Assembly (NCBI RefSeq): GCF_025751495.1 | Contig: NZ_JAOWKZ010000004.1 | Span: forward strand, 248,001-312,000 | Direction of reading: 5' to 3' | DNA length: 64,000 nt | Source: Albidovulum litorale | GTDB lineage: Bacteria; Pseudomonadota; Alphaproteobacteria; Rhodobacterales; Rhodobacteraceae | Part shown: in pieces, positions 49,863 through 57,910 of the stretch | How the letters are laid out: each line of letters begins with the position of its first letter | How positions within the stretch are numbered: the stretch's first letter is position 1 | Position numbers and translations under genes: made by a program | The notes under the pieces: model-generated | Database searches by the model: none | What the model saw: only the letters and a program-made list of their open reading frames with translations | What the model was told of the DNA's origin: nothing

Positions 49863-50852
49863 GTGAAACCGAACCCGATTATGCCGACGATTCCGTTCGA
49901 TCAGGACGGTGCCCACCATGGCTTCCTGCGCCTGCCCTACAGCCGTGACGACAGCGCCTGGGGGTCGGTGATGATGCCCATCACCGTGATCCGGAACGGT
50001 GATGGCCCGACCGCGCTTCTGACCGGCGCCAATCATGGCGACGAATATGAAGGGCCGGTGGCGCTGATGGATCTGGCGGCAACGCTCGATCCGGCCGAGG
50101 TCACGGGGCGGGTGATCATCGTGCCCGCCCTCAATTATCCCGCCTTCCGTGCGGGCACGCGCACCTCGCCCATCGACAAGGGCAATATGAACCGGTCTTT
50201 CCCCGGTGCGCCTGATGGCACCGTGACGCAGAAGATCGCGGATTATTTCCAGCGCACGCTGGTGCCGATGGCCGATATCGTCCTCGACTACCATTCAGGC
50301 GGCAAAACGCTCGACTTCCTGCCCTTCGCCGCGGTCCACGTGCTCGAGGACAAGGCGCAGGAGGCAGCCTCAGTCGCCGCGATGAAGGCCTTCAACGCGC
50401 CCTGGTCGATGATGATGCTGGAGATTGACGCGGTCGGCATGTTCGACACGGCGGTGGAGGAACAGGGCAAGGTCTTTGTCACGACCGAGCTGGGCGGCGG
50501 CGGCACGGCCACGGCGCGGTCGATCGGCATCGCCAAGAAAGGGGTGCGCAATCTCCTGATCCATGCCGGTATCCTGAAGGGCGCGCTGGAGACGGGGCCG
50601 ACCGTCAACCTCGATATGCCGGATGGCGACTGCTTCCACTTCGCCGAAGGTGACGGACTGATCGAGCCGATGTCCGATCTGGGCGATGTGGTCGCGAAGG
50701 GCCAGCCATTGGCCCGGATCTGGGCACCGGACCGGACCGGCGTGCCGCCGGTGACCATTGCGGCGAAACGTGCGGGGCTTCTGACCGCACGGCATTTCCC
50801 CGGTCTCGTCAAGGCGGGCGACTGTGTCGCGGTGATCGCGGTCGAGGTCTAG
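49863..50852 (+). CDS. doeB: N-alpha-acetyl-L-2,4-diaminobutyrate deacetylase
   Basis: This 329-residue zinc hydrolase of the succinylglutamate desuccinylase/aspartoacylase family releases acetate from acetyl-diaminobutyrate. Zn ligands are G-A-N-H-G-D-E-Y-E-G (about 57-66) and the His of D-Y-H-S-G-G-K (about 143); the catalytic Glu is in T-E-L-G-G-G-G. The start is GTG with AAGGGG upstream. It is the last gene of the ectoine operon, overlapping the 3' end of the convergent moeA fusion gene by 4 bases. Confidence 0.9.
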   Translation: MKPNPIMPTIPFDQDGAHHGFLRLPYSRDDSAWGSVMMPITVIRNGDGPTALLTGANHGDEYEGPVALMDLAATLDPAEVTGRVIIVPALNYPAFRAGTRTSPIDKGNMNRSFPGAPDGTVTQKIADYFQRTLVPMADIVLDYHSGGKTLDFLPFAAVHVLEDKAQEAASVAAMKAFNAPWSMMMLEIDAVGMFDTAVEEQGKVFVTTELGGGGTATARSIGIAKKGVRNLLIHAGILKGALETGPTVNLDMPDGDCFHFAEGDGLIEPMSDLGDVVAKGQPLARIWAPDRTGVPPVTIAAKRAGLLTARHFPGLVKAGDCVAVIAVEV

Positions 50853-52972
50853 AGCCCGAAGCCCTGATAGGGCAGGAACCGCACCGGATCGCCGGGCTGG
50901 ACGGCCAGCGCTTCGTCGGGCAGTTCGACGAGGCCGGTAGCCCAGTTCAGTCCGCTGATCCGGCCCGAACCTTCCGAGGCGAAGACCTCCACCCTCCCAT
51001 CCGCGCCGATCCGGGCGCGGAGATATTCGCGCCGTCCTGCCTTCTTGGACTTGGCGAAACCTGCGGGCAGGGTCATGGCCAGGGGCTCGGCCCAGCCCGC
51101 GCCGGACAGGAGGCTGATGGCGGGGCGCGCAAAGATCGCCGCGCAAACGAAGGCCGCGACCGGGTTGCCGGGCAGGCCGAAGACCGGCACGCCGGACCAG
51201 AGCGCAAGCGCGAGGGGCCGCCCGGGCTTCATCGCGATGCGCCAGCTTGTGAGGTGCCCGCGTGTCCGCAGGAGGGCCGAGACGTGATCCTCATCCCCCG
51301 CCGATGCTCCGCCCGAGGTCAGGATCACATCGGCCTCCGCCGCGCCGCGGTCGAGTGCGGCGGCGATCAAGGTCGGGTCGTCGCGGACATGGCCGAGATC
51401 GACCGGCACCGCGTCCCACGCAGCCGCCATGGCCAGAAGCATCGGCCGGTTGGCGTCGTAGATCTGGTGTGGTTCGGCCTGGTCCGCCGGGCTGCCGATG
51501 ATTTCGTCCCCGGTTGAAAGGACGCCGACACGAAGCGGCCGGAAGACCTCGACTTCGGCAATGCCAAGGGCGGAAAGCAGGGCAAGGTCTGGCGCTCGCA
51601 GCCGGTGACCCGCGCTGAGCGCCACTGCGCCTTCGGTCACGTCCTCGCCCGCCTTGCGGGTATTGGCGCGCGGTTTCACCGGGCCGTCGAACGCAACCGT
51701 CGCGCCATCGGTCGCACAATCCTCTTCCAGCACCACAGTATCGACGCCTTCGGGCAAGATCGCCCCGGTCAGGATGCGGATCGCATGGCCCTCTGGCACG
51801 GTGCCGCCAAAGGGTTGCCCTGCCGCTGCCCGTCCCGCCACCAGCGGCAGGCGCTGGACGCCCGTACCGTTCGCGGCATGGGCAAAGCCATAGCCGTCGA
51901 CGGCGGAATTGGGCCGTGGCGGGTTCGACCGCCGCGCGATGCAATCGGCGGCCAGAACCCGGCCGGACGCCTTCGCCACGGGCAGGGTTTCGGTTTGTGT
52001 GATCGGGACGAGGGCCACGCGCAGCCGTTCTAGCGCGTCATCCACCGGCACCCATTCCACGCCCTGCGGCATGGCAAAGCAATCATCGCGAAGTCGGGGT
52101 GGGATCAAAGCCGAGGAAAGAGTTGTACGGGCGGCTTTCTCAATCAATGCCTGATGGCCGAGGCCAAGAATCCAACCCTCCTCAGGGTCACCTTCGCGTG
52201 TCATGGCCTCAAGGACTCCCGGTTCAAGCGCGGCCAGACCAGCGGAGAGAATACGCACCTGCGCACGATCTCTGATCTCGTTCGGCTCTGCCAGTTCGGC
52301 AATGGTTTTTGCGATCAGCGAGGGGAAGAGTTCGACCAGCGTGATTGGCGCCTGTCTGCTTTCGAAGGGTCGTACCGCGAGTGCGGCGCCGAAGCGTTTC
52401 CGAAGCTGCTGAAGTCGCGCGATTCCAAGTAGCGCTTGAGAACCGACAGAGCCGACGCCGGACAGCTTCCAGACAGGTTGTGTGCCCGGGGCGGCTTCGC
52501 AGACACGCCTTTCGGCAAAGGGGTTCTCATAGCTGGCTTTGTTGCGCGGCAAGTCTGCAATGTCGCGTTGCAGACCGTTGCCCCAGAACGGGCCGCTTCC
52601 TGGAAATAAACGGTTGATCGCACCCGCAGCATCAAACCGATTGTTCGCGTTGTCGGTGCCGTCTTGGATCCGAGCTGCGATCTCGGTCCAGAGTGCGAGT
52701 GGATCATCGCTTCCACATAGGGCTTTGGCAAAACCGCGCGGATATCCGAAGGGAAAGTCGAACCCTGCCAATACGCGGCGGCCTTTATAGCATTCACGCT
52801 CGAACAAAGTGCAAAGCGCCTGTACCGCATCCTCGCGGGTTCGGTAGTACTCCGTACCGGCATCACCTGCTCTGCTCGCAACTCCGATCCAGATCGCGTC
52901 CTTCGAGGGCCGCTCGGGTGAAGGTGAAGCGGTCCCAGACCAATCGACAACGACGATTGTGTCGAAGCTCAC
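50849..52972 (-). CDS. moeA: DUF429-like domain fused to molybdopterin molybdotransferase MoeA
   Basis: This 707-residue protein has residues 1 to about 295 resembling the DUF429 family (I-V-V-V-D-W-S-G-T-A-S-P at 6-17; A-G-F-D-F-P-F-G-Y-P near 68, an RNase H-like fold). Residues about 301-707 are a complete MoeA, which inserts Mo or W into adenylylated molybdopterin: V-D-G-Y-G-F-A, L-S-T-G-D-E-I, S-G-G-A-S-A-G-D-E-D-H-V, M-K-P-G-R-P-L-A and G-L-P-G-N-P-V-A-A-F. An internal ATG (52072, residue 301) sits at the junction but has no good ribosome site. The N-terminal coding part looks less GC-rich than the MoeA part. It is the last gene of fdhD-mobA-mobB-moeA, overlapping mobB by 4 bases. Confidence 0.85.
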   Translation of the reverse strand: MSFDTIVVVDWSGTASPSPERPSKDAIWIGVASRAGDAGTEYYRTREDAVQALCTLFERECYKGRRVLAGFDFPFGYPRGFAKALCGSDDPLALWTEIAARIQDGTDNANNRFDAAGAINRLFPGSGPFWGNGLQRDIADLPRNKASYENPFAERRVCEAAPGTQPVWKLSGVGSVGSQALLGIARLQQLRKRFGAALAVRPFESRQAPITLVELFPSLIAKTIAELAEPNEIRDRAQVRILSAGLAALEPGVLEAMTREGDPEEGWILGLGHQALIEKAARTTLSSALIPPRLRDDCFAMPQGVEWVPVDDALERLRVALVPITQTETLPVAKASGRVLAADCIARRSNPPRPNSAVDGYGFAHAANGTGVQRLPLVAGRAAAGQPFGGTVPEGHAIRILTGAILPEGVDTVVLEEDCATDGATVAFDGPVKPRANTRKAGEDVTEGAVALSAGHRLRAPDLALLSALGIAEVEVFRPLRVGVLSTGDEIIGSPADQAEPHQIYDANRPMLLAMAAAWDAVPVDLGHVRDDPTLIAAALDRGAAEADVILTSGGASAGDEDHVSALLRTRGHLTSWRIAMKPGRPLALALWSGVPVFGLPGNPVAAFVCAAIFARPAISLLSGAGWAEPLAMTLPAGFAKSKKAGRREYLRARIGADGRVEVFASEGSGRISGLNWATGLVELPDEALAVQPGDPVRFLPYQGFGL

Positions 52973-53463
52973 AGCCCGACCTCCTTCAGTATGAAATCCG
53001 CGATCGCGGTGATGTCGTTCAGATCGAAGACCGGCACGTCGAGACCCGCAGGCACTGTATCTGAGGCCACCGCCCGCACCGTCGGATTGTCGGGCGCAAG
53101 CAGGGGACGGCCGGTTTCGGCACGATGGGCTTCAACCTTCGGATGGCTTTCGCGCTTGTAACCCTCGATCAGCACCAGATCGACGGGGGAGAGTTTTGTC
53201 AGAAGCTCGGCCAAGGGCGGCTCGTTCGCGCCGCGCAATTCATGCATGAGCGCCCAGCGGACGGGCGAGGCGACCAGAACTTCGCGCGCGCCCGCCTGCC
53301 GGTGGCGGAAACTGTCGCGGCCCTCGTGGTCGATCTCGGTCGCATGATGGGCGTGCTTGACGGTCGAGACGCTGAAGCCGCGACCGGTGATCTCCTCCAC
53401 CAGCCGCTCCATCAGCGTGGTCTTGCCGGAGTTCTTCCAGCCGGTGACGCCGTAGACCCTCAT
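52969..53463 (-). CDS. mobB: molybdopterin-guanine dinucleotide biosynthesis protein MobB
   Basis: This 164-residue GTP-binding protein has the P-loop G-W-K-N-S-G-K-T-T-L (about 7-16), H-A-H-H-A-T-E-I-D-H and L-I-E-G-Y-K-R-E-S-H-P-K (about 105-116). It helps MobA attach GMP to the cofactor. It overlaps mobA and the moeA fusion by 4 bases each. Confidence 0.92.
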   Translation of the reverse strand: MRVYGVTGWKNSGKTTLMERLVEEITGRGFSVSTVKHAHHATEIDHEGRDSFRHRQAGAREVLVASPVRWALMHELRGANEPPLAELLTKLSPVDLVLIEGYKRESHPKVEAHRAETGRPLLAPDNPTVRAVASDTVPAGLDVPVFDLNDITAIADFILKEVGL

Positions 53464-54065
53464 GCGATCAGCCTTTCCGCCTCTGCGATGTCTTCGGGCG
53501 TGTTGATGTTGAAGAAGGGGTCGAAGGGGTCCGAGGGAAACTCGGCGATGCCAGCCTCATGGCGGTCGGTCCAGAGGACGATCTTCCTCAGACCGCCTTC
53601 CAATGCGGCGCGCAGATCGTTGCGCAGCGCGACCGGCCAGAGGCCGAAGGTCGGGTGCTGCCAGAGCTTGCCGGTATCGTCTCGGCTGGCGGCCAGCGCG
53701 AGGCCCGAGGGGCCGGCGGCGGCCTGAAGCCGGGCGACCAGATCGGCGGGGAAGAAGGGCGTATCGGCGGCGACCGTGACGATGGATGCGGCGCCCAGCC
53801 CCGCTGCCCAGTCGAGCCCGGCGAGGACACCGGCTAGCGGGCCGGGATGGTCGGGCAGGCTGTCTGGCAGGACGGGCAGGCCAAATTCGGCAAACCGCGC
53901 CGGATCGCCGTTGGCGTTGATCGCGAGGGGTGCGCATTGGGGCCCCAGCCGTGCGATCACCCGGTCGATGAGCCGCTCGCCCGCCACGCGTTTCAACCCC
54001 TTGTCGCCGCCGCCCATCCGGGTCGCCTTGCCACCGGCGAGGATGACGCCGGGCGTACTAGTCAT
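53460..54065 (-). CDS. mobA: molybdenum cofactor guanylyltransferase
   Basis: This 201-residue nucleotidyltransferase makes MGD, the cofactor form used by formate dehydrogenase. The GTP-binding motif is V-I-L-A-G-G-K-A-T-R-M-G-G-G-D-K-G (about 7-23) and the metal Asp is in V-A-A-D-T-P-F-F (about 99). ATG 54065 is used because it opens the nucleotide-binding strand; the frame extends 12 codons further upstream. It overlaps fdhD by 8 bases and mobB by 4. Confidence 0.91.
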   Translation of the reverse strand: MTSTPGVILAGGKATRMGGGDKGLKRVAGERLIDRVIARLGPQCAPLAINANGDPARFAEFGLPVLPDSLPDHPGPLAGVLAGLDWAAGLGAASIVTVAADTPFFPADLVARLQAAAGPSGLALAASRDDTGKLWQHPTFGLWPVALRNDLRAALEGGLRKIVLWTDRHEAGIAEFPSDPFDPFFNINTPEDIAEAERLIA

Positions 54066-54927
54066 CCCCCGCCCCCTTGCGCCGGTGCTTGCGATCCTCA
54101 TCCTCGCCAGTCAGCGCGGCGTCGCGGATCAACCGGTCCTCGCCTGAGAGACAGACGAACCTTTGTCCCCGCATCCGGCCGATCAGGGTAAGCCCGATCT
54201 GCCGCGCGATCTCTACCCCCCACGCGGTGAAGCCCGAGCGTGAGGCGAGGACGGGGATGCCCATCTGGGCGGTCTTGATCACCATTTCCGAGGTCAGCCG
54301 TCCGGTCGTGTAAAGGATCTTGTCGTCTGCGGGCACAGCGTGGCGGAACATGAAACCCGCGATCTTGTCTACCGCATTGTGTCGGCCGACATCCTCCATA
54401 TACACCAAGGGCCGGTCCCCCTGACAGAGCACGGTTCCGTGGATCGCCCCGGCTTCGAGATAGAGCGAAGGCGTGGTGTTGATCTCTCTCGCCAGCTTGT
54501 AGAGCCAGCTGGTGCGGACCTCTGCTTCGGGCAACACCAGCCCCTCCAGCCCCTCCATCATGTCGCCAAAGACCGTGCCCACCGCACAGCCACTGGTCCG
54601 GGTCTTTTTCTTCACCTTCTCCTCGTAAGAGGTCGCGCGTTCGGTGCGGACAACGACGGTCTCGATCTCCTCGTCGTAATCGACGCCCGTCACCACATCG
54701 TCGGCCTTCAGCATCCCCTGATTGCGCAGGAAGCCGAGCGCGAGATAGTCGGGGTAATCGCCGATGGTCATCGCCGTCACAATCTCCTGACTGTTCAGGA
54801 AGATCGTCAACGGCCGCTCCTCCACCACCGCGATTTCGGTGGGGGCGCCGGTCTGATCGGTGCCAGTGACGCGGCGGGTCAGGCGCGGGTCGGCGGGGTG
54901 GGGAAGGATCGGCAGGTCAGGGATCAT
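54058..54927 (-). CDS. fdhD: formate dehydrogenase sulfurtransferase FdhD
   Basis: This protein of about 289 residues is needed to sulfurate the cofactor of formate dehydrogenase, taking sulfur from a desulfurase. Family blocks: E-R-P-L-T-I-F-L-N-S-Q-E, L-A-L-G-F-L-R, V-G-R-H-N-A-V-D-K, T-G-R-L-T-S-E-M and L-A-S-R-S-G-F-T-A-W-G-V. The cysteine loop reads T-S-G-C-A-V-G: the first Cys of the C-x-x-C in E. coli FdhD is kept, but the second is Gly. The start is ATG 54927 or 54954; both have GGAA-type sites. It heads the fdhD-mobA-mobB-moeA operon and is divergent from the DUF2478 gene. Confidence 0.88.
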   Translation of the reverse strand: MIPDLPILPHPADPRLTRRVTGTDQTGAPTEIAVVEERPLTIFLNSQEIVTAMTIGDYPDYLALGFLRNQGMLKADDVVTGVDYDEEIETVVVRTERATSYEEKVKKKTRTSGCAVGTVFGDMMEGLEGLVLPEAEVRTSWLYKLAREINTTPSLYLEAGAIHGTVLCQGDRPLVYMEDVGRHNAVDKIAGFMFRHAVPADDKILYTTGRLTSEMVIKTAQMGIPVLASRSGFTAWGVEIARQIGLTLIGRMRGQRFVCLSGEDRLIRDAALTGEDEDRKHRRKGAGDD

Positions 54928-54993
54928 CGGGCGGCTTTCCGTTTCGGCCCGCATCTTGTATTCCGGCGGAAGCGGTTTCAAGGGGATGCGGGC

Positions 54994-55500
54994 ATGCTCG
55001 GCTATGTCATCGCGGAAGGACGGGGCGCGGCGGACCGGGTGCTGGCCGATCTGGCGCGGCATCTGCATGACGAAGGCTGGCCGCTGGCCGGAGCCGTTCA
55101 GGTCAATTCCGAACGTGGCGAGATGCATCCCTGCGACATGGACCTGCATGTGCTGGCCGCTGACCGGATGGTGCGGATATCGCAGAATCTCGGGTCGCTC
55201 GCCAAGGGGTGCAGGCTCGACCCGTCGGGGCTGGAACAGGCTGTCGGCATGGTCGAGGCGGCGCTGGAGGCACAGCCCGGGCCGCGCCTTCTGATCGTCA
55301 ATAAGTTCGGCAAGCAGGAAATCGACGGCCGCGGCTTCCGGCCCGTCATTGGCCGCGCGCTTGCGGCTGGGGTGCCGGTTCTGACGGCGGTCAACAAGGC
55401 CAACCTGCCGGGGTTCGAGGCCTTTGCCCATGGGCTGGCCGAATCCCTGCCACTGGATTTCGACGCCATTCTGGACTGGTGTCACCGCACGGCGGAATAG
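54994..55500 (+). CDS. DUF2478-family protein of the Mo/W transport locus
   Basis: This 168-residue cytoplasmic protein has V-I-A-E-G-R-G-A-A-D-R-V-L (about 5-17), G-C-R-L-D and L-L-I-V-N-K-F-G-K-Q-E (about 99-109), the blocks of the DUF2478 family that is often found with molybdate or tungstate importers. The L-I-V-N-K-F-G stretch looks like a nucleotide-associated strand, but no classical P-loop is present. ATG 54994 follows AAGGGGA. It is divergent from fdhD and 126 bases upstream of tupB. Function is not established; a link to Mo/W handling is inferred from position. Confidence 0.75.
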   Translation: MLGYVIAEGRGAADRVLADLARHLHDEGWPLAGAVQVNSERGEMHPCDMDLHVLAADRMVRISQNLGSLAKGCRLDPSGLEQAVGMVEAALEAQPGPRLLIVNKFGKQEIDGRGFRPVIGRALAAGVPVLTAVNKANLPGFEAFAHGLAESLPLDFDAILDWCHRTAE

Positions 55501-55526
55501 GGGCTTCAGGCCTGACCGGCAAAAGT

Positions 55527-55584
55527 GGACAAAATGTCCCTCCAGAACGTCACCTTGTCCGTTTTCACCCCCATAATGTCCCTC
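55527..55584. promoter_or_regulatory. repeats upstream of the tungstate importer operon
   Basis: GGACA-AAA-TGTCC is a perfect inverted repeat at 55527-55539. The 10-mer AATGTCCCTC occurs at 55533-55542 and again at 55575-55584, exactly 42 bases (about four helical turns) apart. A third, looser TTGTCCG lies between. The pattern looks like a multi-site operator for a metal-oxyanion regulator. No ModE/TunR gene is in the window. Confidence 0.5.
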
Positions 55585-55626
55585 TATGGAGGAAGAGAGA
55601 TTCGCAACCGGCAGGGCGGCTGAGGC

Positions 55627-56331
55627 ATGAACGATATCGTCGAGGGGCTCTGGCAAGCCGCAAGGCTCGTCGTCACGCTCGACCCCGGGCTGGCCGAGAT
55701 TACCCTGCGATCCTTGCAGGTTACGGTGACCGCGACGGTGATCGCCTCGGCCATCGGTCTGCCGATGGGTGCCTGGATCGCGGTCAACCGGTTCCGTCTG
55801 CGCCGCTTCGCCATCGCGATACTGAACGCGCTTATGGGATTGCCGCCGGTCGTCGTCGGCTTGATCGTCTATGTGCTTCTGTCGCGCTCGGGTCCGCTGG
55901 GCGTTCTGGGGCTTCTCTTCACGCCCACGGCGATGATCATCGCGCAGGTGATCATCATCACGCCGATCATCGCCTCGATCTCGCATCAGGCGATCCGCGA
56001 ATTATGGGCGGATTACCATGACCTTCTGATCTCGCTTCATGCCACGCGGGCGCAACGGATCAAGACGCTTCTGTGGGACGGGCGGCGGGCGCTGATGACC
56101 GCGTCGCTCGCCGGGTTCGGGCGCGCGATCGGAGAGGTCGGGGCGATCATGATCGTCGGCGGCAATATCGACCATGCGACGCGGGTCCTGACGACGGCCA
56201 TCGCGCTGGAGACGGGGAAGGGCGATTTCGGGCTCGCTTTGGCGCTGGGCTTCGTCCTGATCGCCCTCGCCATCGCGGTGAACCTTGCGCTGCACATGCT
56301 CTCGGGCACCGAAAGGGGCAGCCGATGGTAA
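55627..56331 (+). CDS. tupB: tungstate ABC importer permease
   Basis: This 234-residue inner-membrane protein has five to six helices and the permease EAA-type loop L-H-A-T-R-A-Q-R-I-K-T-L-L (about 136-148), followed by G-F-G-R-A-I-G-E-V-G-A-I-M-I-V-G-G-N-I. This wording is typical of TupB/WtpB-like tungstate permeases. Its 3' end overlaps tupC by 7 bases. The family assignment to tungstate rather than molybdate rests on the TupA-type binding protein in the operon. Confidence 0.88.
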   Translation: MNDIVEGLWQAARLVVTLDPGLAEITLRSLQVTVTATVIASAIGLPMGAWIAVNRFRLRRFAIAILNALMGLPPVVVGLIVYVLLSRSGPLGVLGLLFTPTAMIIAQVIIITPIIASISHQAIRELWADYHDLLISLHATRAQRIKTLLWDGRRALMTASLAGFGRAIGEVGAIMIVGGNIDHATRVLTTAIALETGKGDFGLALALGFVLIALAIAVNLALHMLSGTERGSRW

Positions 56332-57041
56332 GCGCGATCCTGCCCCTTGTGTTGGAAGACGTCGAACTGCGCCGGCAGGGCAAGCGCATCCTCGGTCCGG
56401 TATCCCTGACACTGGAGGGCGAGGGGATCACCGTCGTCATGGGGCCGAACGGGGCGGGCAAGACCTCGCTTCTGAGGGCCATGCACGGGCTTGAACGGAT
56501 CAACCGGGGCCGCGCGGTCTGGCAGGGCGGCGCCGAGGATGTCCGGGCGCGGCAGGCTTTCGTTTTTCAGACGCCTGTCCTGATGCGCCGCAGCGTTCTC
56601 GACTGTATCGCCTATCCGCTGATCCTTGACGGGGTCGCGCGCAGGGATGCCCGGGCGCGGGGCGAGGCGGCGGCGGAAGAGGTCGGGCTGCATGTCACGC
56701 TGTCCGCGCCGGTCAGTGTTCTGTCGGGCGGTGAGCGGCAGAAGATGGCGCTGGCCCGCGCGCTGATCCGGGCGCCGGAGGTTCTGTTCCTCGATGAGCC
56801 CTGCGCCAATCTCGACCTGCATTCGACGGCCGAGATCGAGCGCGTGCTGACGGCTGCCCGCGACCGGGGCACACGCATCGTCATGTCCACCCACAATGTC
56901 GGTCAGGCGCGCCGCCTTGCCGACGATATCCTCTTCCTCTTCGATGGCCGGTTGATCGAGACCGGCAGCGGGGACGCTTTCTTTGCCGGGCCGGGAACGC
57001 CGGAAGCCAGAGCCCATATCAACGGAGACCTTTTACCATGA
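56325..57041 (+). CDS. tupC: tungstate ABC importer ATP-binding protein
   Basis: This 238-residue ATPase has Walker A M-G-P-N-G-A-G-K-T-S-L-L (about 39-50), Q-loop V-F-Q-T-P-V-L, signature L-S-G-G-E-R-Q-K, Walker B V-L-F-L-D-E-P-C-A-N-L-D and switch His in M-S-T-H-N. It lacks the C-terminal regulatory domain of ModC. The open frame extends upstream inside tupB, but ATG 56325, preceded by AAAGGGG, is the natural start. It overlaps tupA (ATGA). Confidence 0.9.
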   Translation: MVSAILPLVLEDVELRRQGKRILGPVSLTLEGEGITVVMGPNGAGKTSLLRAMHGLERINRGRAVWQGGAEDVRARQAFVFQTPVLMRRSVLDCIAYPLILDGVARRDARARGEAAAEEVGLHVTLSAPVSVLSGGERQKMALARALIRAPEVLFLDEPCANLDLHSTAEIERVLTAARDRGTRIVMSTHNVGQARRLADDILFLFDGRLIETGSGDAFFAGPGTPEARAHINGDLLP

Positions 57042-57841
57042 TGTTCAAGACCGCCTTTGCCGCCCTTTCGGCGCTCTGGCTCGCGACTGCGGCCGGGGCC
57101 GAGGAGCTGAAGATGGCCGTGACGACCTCCTTCGCCAATTCCGGCCTTGCCGAGGTGCTTTTGCCGGAGATCCAGAAGGATACCGGGATCGAGGTGCAGC
57201 TTCTGGTCGTCGGCACGGGTCAGGCGCTGAAGCTCGGCGAAGCCGGCGATGTGGATGCGGTTCTGGTGCATGCCAAGGCCGCCGAGGAAGCTTTCGTGGA
57301 GGCAGGCAACGCCACCCACCGGCGCGAGATCATGTACAACGATTTCGTCGTCGTGGGACCTGCGGGTGACCCTGCCGGTGCGAAGGCGGCGGGCTCGGCA
57401 TCCGAGGCATTCGCACTGATCGAAGAGGCGCAGGCCCCCTTCGTCAGCCGCGGTGATGACAGCGGCACGCACAAGGCCGAACTGAAGATCTGGGCCTCGG
57501 CCGGGATCGAGCCCGCGGGCGACTGGTACAAGGCCGTCGGTCAGGGCATGGGCGCGGCACTGAACACCGCTGCCGGGATGGACGCCTATATCTTCGCCGA
57601 CCGGGCGAGCTGGCTGAACTTCGACAACAAGGCGGGCTTGGATTTGCTGTTCCAAGGCGATCCGGCGCTCTTCAACCAATATGCTTATCTGCCGGTCAAT
57701 CCCGAGAAGCATGCGCATGTGAAGGCCGACGCTGCGAAGGCGCTGGAGGACTGGCTGGTCAGCGACAAGGCCAAGGGCCTGATCGAAGGCTACCAGATCG
57801 GTGGCCAGAAGCTCTTCCACTTCAACGCGGAAGCGATGTGA
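57038..57841 (+). CDS. tupA: tungstate-binding periplasmic protein
   Basis: This 267-residue protein has a signal peptide at residues 1-21 (cleaved after A-G-A). TupA-type oxyanion motifs are present: T-T-S-F-A-N-S-G-L (about 29-37), V-L-V-H-A (about 79), M-Y-N-D-F-V-V-V-G-P (about 98-107) and S-R-G-D-D-S-G-T-H (about 146-154). These match TupA, which binds tungstate far more tightly than molybdate. It is the last gene of the operon and is followed by a 9-bp hairpin. Confidence 0.9.
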   Translation: MMFKTAFAALSALWLATAAGAEELKMAVTTSFANSGLAEVLLPEIQKDTGIEVQLLVVGTGQALKLGEAGDVDAVLVHAKAAEEAFVEAGNATHRREIMYNDFVVVGPAGDPAGAKAAGSASEAFALIEEAQAPFVSRGDDSGTHKAELKIWASAGIEPAGDWYKAVGQGMGAALNTAAGMDAYIFADRASWLNFDNKAGLDLLFQGDPALFNQYAYLPVNPEKHAHVKADAAKALEDWLVSDKAKGLIEGYQIGGQKLFHFNAEAM

Positions 57842-57848
57842 GATTGAT

Positions 57849-57874
57849 GGCGCGGCGGCTGCGGTCGCCGCGCC
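57849..57874. terminator. hairpin between tupA and the AraC gene
   Basis: GGCGCGGCG (57849-57857) and CGCCGCGCC (57866-57874) form a perfect 9-bp GC stem with an 8-base loop, 8 bases after the tupA stop and between convergent genes. There is no T-tract, so termination may need Rho. Confidence 0.5.
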
Positions 57875-57910
57875 CTATCCGGACGTCACGTGAAGAATGT
57901 CCGAAACCGC

